In this document: in pieces, positions 1 through 6,073 of the stretch
Position numbering within the stretch: the first letter of the stretch is position 1
Layout: every line of letters starts with the position of its first letter
Assembly (NCBI GenBank): GCA_946541435.1
Contig: CAMNJK010000069.1
Location: forward strand, 1 to 7,668
Reading direction: 5' to 3'
Origin: an uncultured Bacillota bacterium
GTDB lineage: Bacteria; Bacillota; Clostridia; Peptostreptococcales; Anaerovoracaceae
DNA: 7,668 nucleotides
Translations under genes and position numbers: made by a program
Notes under the pieces: model-generated
Told to the model about the DNA's origin: nothing
What the model saw: the letters and a program-made list of their open reading frames with translations, nothing else
Databases searched by the model: none

Positions 1-552
1 ATCACCGGAAGCGGCTGGGCCAGCTATCAGAAGACGGGCCTGGTCTGCGGCATCCGGCTTCCGGAGGGCCTGCAGGAATCCCAGCAGCTGCCGGAGCCCA
101 TCTACACCCCCAGCACCAAAGCTGAGATCGGCGACCACGATGAGAATATCTCCTTCGAACAGAGCATCGACGTTCTGGAGAAGGCTTTTCCCGGCAAGGG
201 CCGCGAGTACGCGGAGCAGCTTCGGGACATGACCATCGCCATCTATAAGAAATGCGCGGATTACGCCAGATCCCGGGGCATCATCATCGCCGACACCAAG
301 TTCGAATTCGGTCTGGACGAAAAGGGTCAGATCGTACTGGGCGATGAGGTGCTGACGCCGGACAGCTCCCGCTTCTGGCCTCTGGAAGGCTATGAACCGG
401 GCAAGTCCCAGCCCTCCTACGACAAGCAGTTCGTACGTGACTGGCTCAAGGCCAATCCCGATTCCGACTACCTTCTGCCCCAGGACATCATCGACAAGAC
501 CATCGATAAATACATCGAGGCCTACGAAAAACTGACCGGCACTTCCCTTTAA
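1..552 (+). CDS. purC: SAICAR synthetase (PurC), 3' part, 5' end outside window
   Basis: Phosphoribosylaminoimidazole-succinocarboxamide synthase is the cytosolic purine-pathway enzyme that joins CAIR and aspartate with ATP to give SAICAR. The reading frame is open from base 1, so the N-terminus lies to the left; 183 residues plus a TAA stop are visible. Counting from the first visible codon, the fragment begins in the ITGSGW segment. It then carries the family signature TPSTKAEIGDHDENI (residues 36-50), ADTKFEFG (97-104) and DEVLTPDSSRFWP (115-127). These motifs and the C-terminal extension fit the longer PurC form of roughly 290-300 residues, so about 110 residues are probably missing. ATG codons inside the visible part, for example at 229, are internal methionines, because conserved PurC motifs lie upstream of them. 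The gene ends 9 nt before a hairpin. Identification is secure; the organisation of the upstream operon cannot be seen. Confidence 0.96.
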   Translation: MTGSGWASYQKTGLVCGIRLPEGLQESQQLPEPIYTPSTKAEIGDHDENISFEQSIDVLEKAFPGKGREYAEQLRDMTIAIYKKCADYARSRGIIIADTKFEFGLDEKGQIVLGDEVLTPDSSRFWPLEGYEPGKSQPSYDKQFVRDWLKANPDSDYLLPQDIIDKTIDKYIEAYEKLTGTSL

Positions 553-561
553 GAAAAAAAC

Positions 562-591
562 AGGCGCCCCGGCTTCATGCCGCGGGCGCCT
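562..591. terminator. Bidirectional intrinsic terminator between purC and the flavoprotein gene
   Basis: The arms AGGCGCCC and GGGCGCCT (8 bp) enclose CGGC/GCCG with one bulged C and a TTCAT loop. On the minus strand the stem is followed after one base by seven Ts (A tract at 554-560), so it is a strong terminator for the leftward operon ending at 617. On the plus strand the tail TATTCTTTC is poorer in T, but the hairpin sits 10 nt after the purC stop and probably ends that transcript as well. Confidence 0.85.
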
Positions 592-616
592 ATTCTTTCG
601 CGCGTTTATCAGTTCA

Positions 617-1102
617 TCACGCCTCATTGACCAGTTTCCCGGTCATGTGATCTATTGTGATCTCCACGCAGAGCACGTTCTTTCCCACCTTGGCGATCTC
701 ATCATCCGCGTAATTGGGGTCCTCCGTGAATTTGGCGCTGAGACCGACGCAGACATCCCGGACCAGTTCCGGTTCTTCGTCGTAGGTGAACATTCTGGCC
801 CGGCCGAAGGCCACCACGCTCTTGATGTTCAGCGCCCAGTCGCCCTCTTCCCGGTAGCCTTCATCCATGACGCAGAAGGAAACACGGTCGTCTGCCCTCA
901 TGGCATCGATCTTGTGGCCGGTCTTCGCCCCGTGGAAATAGATCTTTCCGTTTTCTTCATTGTACCAGTGGCTCACCGGCATACCGTAGGGATATCCGTC
1001 CTCACCGATCACACTGAGGACACCTCTCTTCTCATTCTTCAGGATCTCGATGCATTCCTCCTGTGGGATCTGCTGCTTGAATCTGCGCATTTTACGAAAC
1101 AT
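617..1102 (-). CDS. Pyridoxamine 5'-phosphate oxidase-like FMN-binding protein (NimA-like)
   Basis: The 161-residue product belongs to the FMN-binding split-barrel superfamily, in the NimA-like group often annotated as pyridoxamine 5'-phosphate oxidase family protein. The supporting pattern is an N-terminal MRRFKQQI segment (5-12), then RGVLSVIGEDGYPYGMPVS (26-44) forming the first barrel strands. Next comes GKIYFHGAKTGHKIDAM (52-68), the conserved segment that contacts flavin phosphate in this family. A C-terminal strand, VLCVEITIDHMTGK, completes the barrel. The length is typical of the group. Start choice: AGGAGGT (complement of 1109-1115) lies 6 nt before this ATG. The gene begins 32 nt after the methyltransferase stop on the same strand, so the two are probably co-transcribed. 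The substrate is unknown; relatives include nitroimidazole reductases, but most are uncharacterised, and true PNPOx activity is doubtful at this length. Confidence 0.88.
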   Translation of the reverse strand: MFRKMRRFKQQIPQEECIEILKNEKRGVLSVIGEDGYPYGMPVSHWYNEENGKIYFHGAKTGHKIDAMRADDRVSFCVMDEGYREEGDWALNIKSVVAFGRARMFTYDEEPELVRDVCVGLSAKFTEDPNYADDEIAKVGKNVLCVEITIDHMTGKLVNEA

Positions 1103-1134
1103 TTAGCTACCTCCTGCATTTTCCTTGATGGTTT

Positions 1135-2103
1135 CTATTTTTCTTTTGTTTTGCTGCCGCGTCTGGCCTGCTTTTGCAGCATGCCGGTATTCCTTTCCCA
1201 GAACACGCCGTCCGCGTAGCCCTGGATGGTGGGATCGGCCGCGGCCATCTCCAGCCGCTTCTGGGCCCAGACACAGCACTGCTCACTGCGTTCGATGCCC
1301 ACAAAATGCCGGTTCAGTTTTTTTGCCGTTACCGCTGTTGTTCCGGACCCCAGGAAAGGATCCAGCACCACGTCTCCTTCGTCGGAGCTGGCCAGGATCA
1401 GCTTAGCCAGCAGCTTTTCCGGCTTCTGAGCCGGATGGGCGGTGTTTTCCGCCATGGACCAGTACGGAACGGAGATGTCATCCCAGAAGTTTGACGGGCA
1501 GGTGTCGCGGAACCTTCCATCCGCCGTTTCCTCCCAGTCCTTGGGGCGGCCGTCCTCCCGGTAGGGTGCCAGGACCTGGCGCCGCTGCCGTACCGCGTCC
1601 ACATGAAAGGTATAATCGTCAGACACGGTGGCGAACCAGATGTCCTCCAGGCCGTTTTTCCAGTTGCTCCCGGCGCCCCGGCCCTTCTCCCGCTGCCAGG
1701 TGATCCGGCTGCGGATGGTGAAGTACTCTTCCAGAATGGGTCCCAGCAGGATCCCGGTCTTCCAGTCGCAGCAGACGTAGACGCTGGCATCCTTTTTCAG
1801 AAGGGGCCGCGCCAGATCCAGCCATCTGCGGGTGAAGCCCGCGTAGTCCTCCGGAGACATCTTCCGGAATTCCTCACCGCCGTAGTCCTTGGTCAGATTG
1901 TAGGGCGGATCCACGATCAGAAGATCTGCAAAAGCTGGCGGGAGCTTGGGCAGCGCCCGGAAGGGATCTCCCAGGATCACCCGGTCCATGACGGACTTCA
2001 GGGACGCGGAGACATCCTCCGCGGGGACGCACTGATCCAGATACTGCCTCCCCTCTTCCACAGTCAGATCTATGGTCTTGTTTTTCTCGGACTTACTTCT
2101 CAT
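1135..2103 (-). CDS. Beta-class site-specific DNA amino-methyltransferase (N6-adenine or N4-cytosine), orphan
   Basis: This 322-residue enzyme transfers a methyl group from S-adenosylmethionine to an exocyclic amino group in DNA. The catalytic motif IV, DPPYNL, is at residues 65-70. The AdoMet-binding motif I, DPFLGSGTT, is near the C-terminus (248-256), preceded by HPAQKPEKLLAKLI (223-236). The order IV then I is that of beta-class enzymes, and the target recognition domain is expected between them, around 140-215. Start choice: ATG at 2103 has AAGGAG (complement of 2109-2114) 5 nt upstream and lies just downstream of a candidate -10. The same frame also opens at 2196 with 31 extra residues (MKQVCRAKK...), but these look unlike the family and would require transcription from further upstream. 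No restriction endonuclease is adjacent, so it appears to be a solitary methylase. The recognition site cannot be read from sequence. DPPY favours N6-adenine but does not exclude N4-cytosine. Confidence 0.92.
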   Translation of the reverse strand: MRSKSEKNKTIDLTVEEGRQYLDQCVPAEDVSASLKSVMDRVILGDPFRALPKLPPAFADLLIVDPPYNLTKDYGGEEFRKMSPEDYAGFTRRWLDLARPLLKKDASVYVCCDWKTGILLGPILEEYFTIRSRITWQREKGRGAGSNWKNGLEDIWFATVSDDYTFHVDAVRQRRQVLAPYREDGRPKDWEETADGRFRDTCPSNFWDDISVPYWSMAENTAHPAQKPEKLLAKLILASSDEGDVVLDPFLGSGTTAVTAKKLNRHFVGIERSEQCCVWAQKRLEMAAADPTIQGYADGVFWERNTGMLQKQARRGSKTKEK

Positions 2104-2124
2104 TCCTGCTCCTTTGATGCCTAC

Positions 2125-2153
2125 AGTATATAACAGAAAGCAGTTCTTTAAAA
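2125..2153 (-). promoter_or_regulatory. Candidate sigma-70-type promoter for the methyltransferase operon
   Basis: On the minus strand TATACT (complement of 2125-2130) matches the -10 consensus at five of six bases. The -35 at 17-bp spacing, TTTTAA (2148-2153), is weak at three of six. The region is AT-rich, and a start near 2118 would leave a short leader containing the AAGGAG site for the ATG at 2103. An alternative pairing is TTGTCC (2154-2159) with TGTTAT at 18-bp spacing. The assignment is tentative. Confidence 0.35.
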
Positions 2154-2201
2154 GGACAAGTTTCGCAGGTTTTTTCGCCCGGCAGACTTGTTTCATACAC
2201 C

Positions 2202-2230
2202 TTGCCTGAGATCATCTCATCTGATATGAT
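2202..2230 (+). promoter_or_regulatory. Extended -10 promoter for the acyltransferase gene
   Basis: TTGCCT (2202-2207, four of six to TTGACA) is followed by a 17-bp spacer and TATGAT (2225-2230, five of six). TG at 2222-2223 gives the extended -10 form TGnTATGAT. Transcription would begin near 2237, leaving a leader of about 28 nt with AGGAG at 2249-2253 before the ATG at 2265. Confidence 0.72.
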
Positions 2231-2264
2231 ATTCACATCGCGAAGAAGAGGAGACATTCAAAAC

Positions 2265-3542
2265 ATGGGAGAAAAAATCAAAGAACGTGACTATATGTTC
2301 GATACCTTTCGGGGCATTCTGATGCTCTCGATCCCGATATCGCATTTCACGAAAGCATCCGCCAACTGGTATCAGGCCCTGTACGAGCCGGGGTTTGCGC
2401 ATGTATCCTTCTGCGGCTTCATGTACATCACCATCAATGTGTTCGTCATGCAGGCATTCATGTTCCTGTCCGGCTACTTCTCGAAGAAACCGGACCGGGC
2501 GCGGGAAACCGCCTTCCGGGGGGTCCTCTGGCCCTATCTGGTGTTCACCACCATCACCATGCTGTTCGGCTACGGGTTCAAGGTGGGCATCGGCACATGG
2601 TTCTCCTATCTGACCCCGCCCTTCGCCCTGTGGTTCCTGTTCGCCCTTTTCCTGTACCGGTTCTTCCTGCGGGACATCGTCAAATTCCGGTGGGCCCTGC
2701 CCATGAGCATCGTCATGATGCTGATCGTGGGCGCCCTGCCCTTCAATGACTATCTGGCCCTGGGCCGGGTATTCTCCTATTTCCCCTTCTTCCTGATCGG
2801 GTATTACTGTTCCAAGGAAACGCTGGATAAGATCCGTACCCTGAAGAAGCACCCGGTCATTCTGGTCCTGCTGGCAGCGGTCCTGGTGGGTGCTTCGATC
2901 CTTCTGGTATTCAAGGGTCCCTGGCTCTCCTGGTTCCTGCTCAAGGATTCGGCCAGCGCGCTGAACATGACCCTGTGGGGCGATGCCCTCATGCGGCTGG
3001 TGGTCTTCCTGCTGGCCTGCGGATGGATCACCCTCATGGTCAACATCCTGCCCTCCACGAAGAACTTCCTCTGCTATGTGGGCACCAACACCATGCCGAT
3101 CTATATCTTCCATCTGGGGATCCGCCACATCATCAAGATCCAGGGTCTCTACCTGGGTGTGATCGCTTCCCTGATCGTGGCCTGGTTCTCCCTGATCTCA
3201 CTGCTGCACAGAAAGCACGGCAACTGGGCCGTCTCCACGGTCCTCACGGTGCTCTCCATTGCGGGCGCCGCTGTCCTCTGGAACTGCGGCATCCTGGATC
3301 CGCTGGTGGGTCTGTGCCCGAAGAATCTGGCGGTCTTCTACCCCCTGGTCTACGGAAGCGCCCTGCTGACGGGCATCTCCCTCTGCGCCCCCTTCTGGGT
3401 CAAGCTGTATGATATCCTGACCGAAGGGTTCCTCCGGATCCCCTTCTCTGTGGACTGGCTGCAGAACTTCGGCAAACCAAAAGAAGATCCGGAAAACCCC
3501 GAGGGAAATCCGGAAAACTATAACAAGGAAGCGACGAAATAA
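2265..3542 (+). CDS. Membrane acyltransferase, acyltransferase-3 family (fucose 4-O-acetylase-like)
   Basis: The 425-residue polytopic membrane protein probably acetylates or acylates a cell-surface or secreted carbohydrate. It starts in the typical way with RDYMFDTFRGILMLSIPISHF, in which R16 and H27 form the R-X10-H pair conserved in acyltransferase-3 proteins. FLSGYFSKK (68-75), PPFALWFLFALFL (118-130) and GRVFSYFPFFLIGYY (167-181) match the fucose-4-O-acetylase-like branch. About ten hydrophobic segments run to residue 380. The last 20 or so residues form a charged P/E/N-rich tail (EDPENPEGNPEN), probably disordered. Start choice: ATG at 2265 with AGGAG 11 nt upstream. An in-frame TTG at 2202 is rejected because it lies inside the predicted -35 element, upstream of the transcript start. 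The gene is monocistronic, divergent from the methyltransferase, and ends at a shared hairpin. The substrate is unknown and no polysaccharide genes are adjacent. Confidence 0.87.
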   Translation: MGEKIKERDYMFDTFRGILMLSIPISHFTKASANWYQALYEPGFAHVSFCGFMYITINVFVMQAFMFLSGYFSKKPDRARETAFRGVLWPYLVFTTITMLFGYGFKVGIGTWFSYLTPPFALWFLFALFLYRFFLRDIVKFRWALPMSIVMMLIVGALPFNDYLALGRVFSYFPFFLIGYYCSKETLDKIRTLKKHPVILVLLAAVLVGASILLVFKGPWLSWFLLKDSASALNMTLWGDALMRLVVFLLACGWITLMVNILPSTKNFLCYVGTNTMPIYIFHLGIRHIIKIQGLYLGVIASLIVAWFSLISLLHRKHGNWAVSTVLTVLSIAGAAVLWNCGILDPLVGLCPKNLAVFYPLVYGSALLTGISLCAPFWVKLYDILTEGFLRIPFSVDWLQNFGKPKEDPENPEGNPENYNKEATK

Positions 3543-3564
3543 GCAAGTAAGCAAATACGCAAAT
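3541..3564. repeat. Imperfect 8-bp tandem repeat after the acyltransferase stop
   Basis: Three adjacent 8-bp units read AAGCAAGT, AAGCAAAT and ACGCAAAT, beginning inside the TAA stop. The tract is non-coding on the plus strand and lies between the stop and the terminator hairpin. It is probably slippage-derived and no function is evident. Confidence 0.5.
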
Positions 3565-3572
3565 CAAAAAAG

Positions 3573-3599
3573 CGAACCGTTCACTCTTCGAACGGTTCG
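3573..3599. terminator. Bidirectional intrinsic terminator shared by two convergent operons
   Basis: A perfect 10-bp stem, CGAACCGTTC (3573-3582) with GAACGGTTCG (3590-3599), encloses a 7-nt loop. On the minus strand it is followed by a run of six Ts (complement of 3566-3571), so it is strong for the leftward polymerase operon. On the plus strand the tail is TTGCTTTCTTC, adequate for the acyltransferase transcript. The stop codon and last codons of the small leftward gene lie within the hairpin. Confidence 0.85.
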
Positions 3600-3790
3600 T
3601 TGCTTTCTTCGCGCCGGATGTCCTCCTCCGCTCTGCGGGCTGTATCCCGGATGGCCTGGCCGTGCCCGGTCAGCGCGGCGAAGGGCGCGAACTGGGCAGC
3701 GCGGTCAGCGACGGGCATGGGGGGATGCTTCCTTGAGACCGGCCGTTTCAATTGGATGATGTCATCGTAACGATGGGGATCTTTCTTCAT
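3581..3790 (-). CDS. Small conserved protein, probable partner of the Y-family polymerase (RAAQFAPFAALTG family)
   Basis: The product has 69 residues, is highly charged, and has no signal peptide or membrane segment. It contains RYDDIIQL (7-14), a Pro/His segment VSRKHPPMP (18-26), and the core DRAAQFAPFAALTG (29-42) followed by a predicted helix (AIRDTARRAEEDIRRE). I recall this core from small proteins encoded next to UvrX-like Y-family polymerases in Clostridia, where they occupy the position YolD-like proteins hold in Bacillus. The homology to YolD itself is not established here. The ATG overlaps the polymerase TGA by 4 nt (ATGA), and GGAGGG (complement of 3799-3804) lies 8 nt upstream, so translation is probably coupled. 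A role as regulator or accessory factor of the polymerase is inference from position. The last codons fall in a terminator hairpin, so the C-terminal NEPFEE may be constrained by RNA structure rather than protein function. Confidence 0.82.
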   Translation of the reverse strand: MKKDPHRYDDIIQLKRPVSRKHPPMPVADRAAQFAPFAALTGHGQAIRDTARRAEEDIRREESNEPFEE

Positions 3791-5358
3791 GCTTTGTGCC
3801 CTCCGATCTGACGGTTCCGTTCTCTGGTGGTGGCGCCCTCTTCAAGATTGGTGCCGGTGAGGATGGCGTTCTTGCCGTACTTCCGTTTGATGGCCAGCAT
3901 GGCTTCCTGCATCTGGTGCTCCTTCTGCAGGTCTTCCTGATGCTTTCGCTGATCTTCTTCCCGGGACTCATAGTCCGTGAACAGATCCATCTGCTCTCCC
4001 TCCTCCGCCGGGGACGGGCTCTTCCGTTCTGTCATGCCGGATCCGGCTCTGTCCGGCATGTGCTCCGGGTCCGCTTCCTTCAGCCGGCATGCTTCGATGG
4101 TGATCCGCCGCACCAGCAGGTCCGAATCGATGATCCGGTCATAGAGCGCCATCACCTCCCGGCAGATAATGGACCCTGCCGAGGTCCGCTCCGGAAGATT
4201 GGCCGTCCCGTGGGCCGGCTTGGGGGCCTGTCTTCCATAAAAATCCCGCTTCACAGGGCCCCGGTATTTTTTCCGCCGGGCCGGATCCGTCAGGTTCTCG
4301 ATATCATAGTTTACCGTCAGCACCATCTGATCCGTGGTCAGCCCCTTGTCCACCAGATCCAGCGCCATCAGCTCTGTCATCTCCCGCACGATGATCCTGG
4401 CTTTTTCTGCCGGATAGGGTTCCTGCAAAACCTGGCCGGAGCTCAGGCTGCTGGTCCTGGGCTGATAGCTTCTGACATCAGCCATGGTGCAGGGCTCATA
4501 GCCCCAGGCATGGTCGATGAGCAGTTCCGCGTTGACCCCCAGCATCTCAAACAGCAGGTCTTCATTGTAATAATCCCCGGGGCCGCCCAGAGAACAGCGG
4601 GCGATATCCCCCATGGTATGAAGGCCCACCCGGGCCAGTTTTTTCGCGGTCCCCCGGCCCACCCGCCAGAAGTCCGTGATGGGTTCATGGGTCCAGAGCC
4701 TTCTCCGGTAACTCATTTCATCCAGTTCCGAGATCCGCACCCCGTCAGCGTCGGCCGGCATATGCTTGGCGTCGATATCCATGGCGATCTTGGCCAGATA
4801 GAGATTGGTCCCGATGCCCACGGTGGCGGTAATGCCCGTCTCGTCCAGGATATCGCGGATCATCCTTCTTGCCAGGTCCCGGGCAGAAAGCCCATAGGTC
4901 TTCAGATACCCGGTGGCATCGATGAAGACCTCATCGATGGAATAGACATGGATGTCCTCCGGCGCGATATACCTGAGATAGATCCGGTAGATCCGGGTGC
5001 TGTAGTCCACATACAGGGCCATCCGCGGCGGCGCGATGATGTAATCCAGCTTCAGGTCCGGGTGAGCCGCCAGTTCGCAGGCATCATCCGAGCTTCCCCG
5101 GAAGTCTCTGATCCCGGCCCCGGCCAGCCTTTGGGCATTCACCTCCCGCACTCTGGAAACCACCTCAAAAAGCCGCGCCCGTCCGGAGATCCCCCAGGAT
5201 TTGAGGCTCGGAGAAACGGCGAGGCAGATGGTCTTTTCGGTGCGGGAACTGTCCGCCACCACCAGGTTGGTGGTCATGGGATCCCGCTTTCGCTCCCGGC
5301 ATTCCACGGACGCGTAGAATGATTTCAGGTCGATGGCGATATATGTGCGTTCTTTCAT
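3787..5358 (-). CDS. Y-family translesion DNA polymerase (UvrX/ImuB/DinB-like)
   Basis: The 523-residue enzyme copies damaged DNA templates with low fidelity. The N-terminal IAIDLKSFYASVE contains the metal-binding D10 and a steric-gate aromatic at Y15. The second catalytic block, VYSIDEVFID, supplies D142 and E143. ATVGIGTNLYLAKIAMD (178-194) is the conserved palm segment. ITDFWRVGRGTAKKLARVGLHTMGD (227-251) is the helix-hairpin-helix thumb. The little-finger domain runs from about 298 to 425. QMDLF (456-460) is a beta-clamp-binding motif. After it come a charged, probably coiled or flexible stretch and a conserved C-terminal block, KYGKNAILTGTNLEEGATTRERNRQIGGHKA, typical of the Firmicute UvrX-like group. 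All catalytic residues are present, so an active enzyme is expected, unlike ImuB forms that have lost them. GAGAGG lies just upstream of the ATG. It is the second gene of the dtd operon, 28 nt after dtd. No LexA box is visible. Confidence 0.95.
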   Translation of the reverse strand: MKERTYIAIDLKSFYASVECRERKRDPMTTNLVVADSSRTEKTICLAVSPSLKSWGISGRARLFEVVSRVREVNAQRLAGAGIRDFRGSSDDACELAAHPDLKLDYIIAPPRMALYVDYSTRIYRIYLRYIAPEDIHVYSIDEVFIDATGYLKTYGLSARDLARRMIRDILDETGITATVGIGTNLYLAKIAMDIDAKHMPADADGVRISELDEMSYRRRLWTHEPITDFWRVGRGTAKKLARVGLHTMGDIARCSLGGPGDYYNEDLLFEMLGVNAELLIDHAWGYEPCTMADVRSYQPRTSSLSSGQVLQEPYPAEKARIIVREMTELMALDLVDKGLTTDQMVLTVNYDIENLTDPARRKKYRGPVKRDFYGRQAPKPAHGTANLPERTSAGSIICREVMALYDRIIDSDLLVRRITIEACRLKEADPEHMPDRAGSGMTERKSPSPAEEGEQMDLFTDYESREEDQRKHQEDLQKEHQMQEAMLAIKRKYGKNAILTGTNLEEGATTRERNRQIGGHKA

Positions 5359-5369
5359 GGATCCTCTCT

Positions 5370-5401
5370 TCTGCTCCAGATCGCTTCTACTCCAGATCGC
5401 T
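5370..5401 (-). repeat. 16-bp tandem duplication spanning the dtd stop codon
   Basis: On the minus strand AGCGATCTGGAGTAGA (5386-5401) is followed directly by AGCGATCTGGAGCAGA (5370-5385). Fifteen of 16 bases agree. The only difference is the T/C that makes TAG, the dtd stop, in the first copy and CAG in the second. The duplication accounts for more than half of the dtd-polymerase spacer. Confidence 0.85.
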
Positions 5402-5830
5402 GAGCATCACAGTGAATGGACCGTCGTTCACCAGCTCCACCTTCATCTCAGCGCCGAAAACCCCCGTTTCCACCACCGGGACGGTCTCCCGGGTCTTCTC
5501 GATCACATATTCATAGAGTTCCTCTGCCTGGGCCGGGTCCCCCGCCTCCACAAAGCTGGGGCGGTTTCCCTTGCGGCAGTTGGCGTAGAGGGTGAACTGG
5601 GAGATCAGCAGGACCTGTCCGTTCACCTGATCCAGGGAAAGATTGGTCTTGCCGTTTTCATCCTCAAAGATCCGGAGGGAGGTCATTTTTTTGACGTATT
5701 TGTCGGCGATCTCCCTGGTGTCTCCCTGGCCTACGCCCAGCAGGACCAGGAAACCCTGTCCGATACTGCCATGGATCTTCCCGTCCACTTCCACCGATGC
5801 GCGGGTGACTCTCTGGATCAGCATTTTCAT
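5387..5830 (-). CDS. dtd: D-aminoacyl-tRNA deacylase
   Basis: Dtd is a homodimeric cytosolic enzyme that removes D-amino acids (and glycine from tRNA-Ala) mischarged onto tRNA, recycling the tRNA and keeping D-residues out of proteins. The 147-residue length is standard for bacterial Dtd. Diagnostic features are the start [17 protein letters not shown], the SQFTLYA motif (77-83), and NDGPFT (135-140), which contains the Gly-cisPro pair (G137-P138) that enforces chiral selectivity across the dimer. KGNRPSF (87-93) is also conserved. Start choice: GAGG (complement of 5839-5842) is 8 nt before the ATG at 5830; the next in-frame ATG (5824) is less well spaced. It is the first gene of the operon with the Y-family polymerase. 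In many Firmicutes dtd instead sits beside relA, so this neighbourhood is less usual. The stop codon lies in a 16-bp tandem duplication. Confidence 0.97.
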   Translation of the reverse strand: MKMLIQRVTRASVEVDGKIHGSIGQGFLVLLGVGQGDTREIADKYVKKMTSLRIFEDENGKTNLSLDQVNGQVLLISQFTLYANCRKGNRPSFVEAGDPAQAEELYEYVIEKTRETVPVVETGVFGAEMKVELVNDGPFTVMLSDLE

Positions 5831-5871
5831 AGTTTTTTCCTCGTGCTTTCATGATATTTTTGTCCAATTGA

Positions 5872-5900
5872 ATTGTATCATAACGGGTCTTGCGTTTCCA
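5872..5900 (-). promoter_or_regulatory. Candidate extended -10 promoter for the dtd-polymerase operon
   Basis: On the minus strand TGGAAA (complement of 5895-5900, four of six to TTGACA), a 17-bp spacer and TACAAT (5872-5877, five of six) form a promoter. TGA immediately precedes the -10, giving the extended form TGnTACAAT. Transcription would begin near 5865, about 35 nt before the dtd ATG. A short palindrome, CAATTGAATTG (5865-5875), overlaps the -10 and start region. No SOS-type GAAC-N4-GTTC operator is present here. Confidence 0.52.
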
Positions 5901-5940
5901 TCCTCCCGTCTCATTGAACCGGTGAAAGCATCGATCCCCA

Positions 5941-5975
5941 TCCCACGTGAACCGTTTTCGACTCAAACCGTGGGA
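5941..5975. repeat. Inverted repeat, 7-bp arms, upstream of the CoA-transferase promoter
   Basis: TCCCACG (5941-5947) and CGTGGGA (5969-5975) are perfect complements separated by 21 nt. Centred about 170 bp upstream of the predicted start, they fall in the range used by enhancer-binding proteins, but 7 bp can occur by chance. Confidence 0.35.
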
Positions 5976-6021
5976 ATTGCGAACACAATCTGCTCCATTT
6001 CCTGACTGGTCTTTCCTTCCC

Positions 6022-6031
6022 CGGACGTCCG
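6022..6031. repeat. Perfect 10-bp palindrome, candidate activator site
   Basis: CGGACGTCCG is a perfect palindrome centred about 103 bp upstream of the predicted sigma-54 transcript start, a usual distance for an enhancer site. It is short and the assignment rests on position. Confidence 0.35.
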
Positions 6032-6073
6032 CCCCCTTCGTTTCTCTTCTGAAACCCCGTGTTTTTCCCGTTT

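Noticed and set aside
2104..2196. 31-residue N-terminal extension of the methyltransferase (start at 2196)
   Set aside because: The ATG at 2103 has a better-placed AAGGAG site and a -10-like element lies between the two starts; the extra residues look unlike the family. An upstream start is not fully excluded.
2217..3128. Leftward open frame of 303 codons opposite the acyltransferase gene
   Set aside because: Its composition is dominated by Q, E, G and H with no motif, as expected from antisense reading of a hydrophobic membrane-protein gene.
3573..3599. GAAC/GTTC half-sites resembling a LexA (SOS) box near the polymerase operon
   Set aside because: The half-sites are 1 nt apart within each arm rather than 4, they lie at the 3' end of the operon, and the terminator explains them. 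No GAAC-N4-GTTC is found upstream of dtd.
3796..5322. Long rightward open frame of 508 codons opposite the polymerase gene
   Set aside because: It is a complement-strand shadow of the Y-family polymerase; its Pro/His/Gly-rich translation has no domain character.
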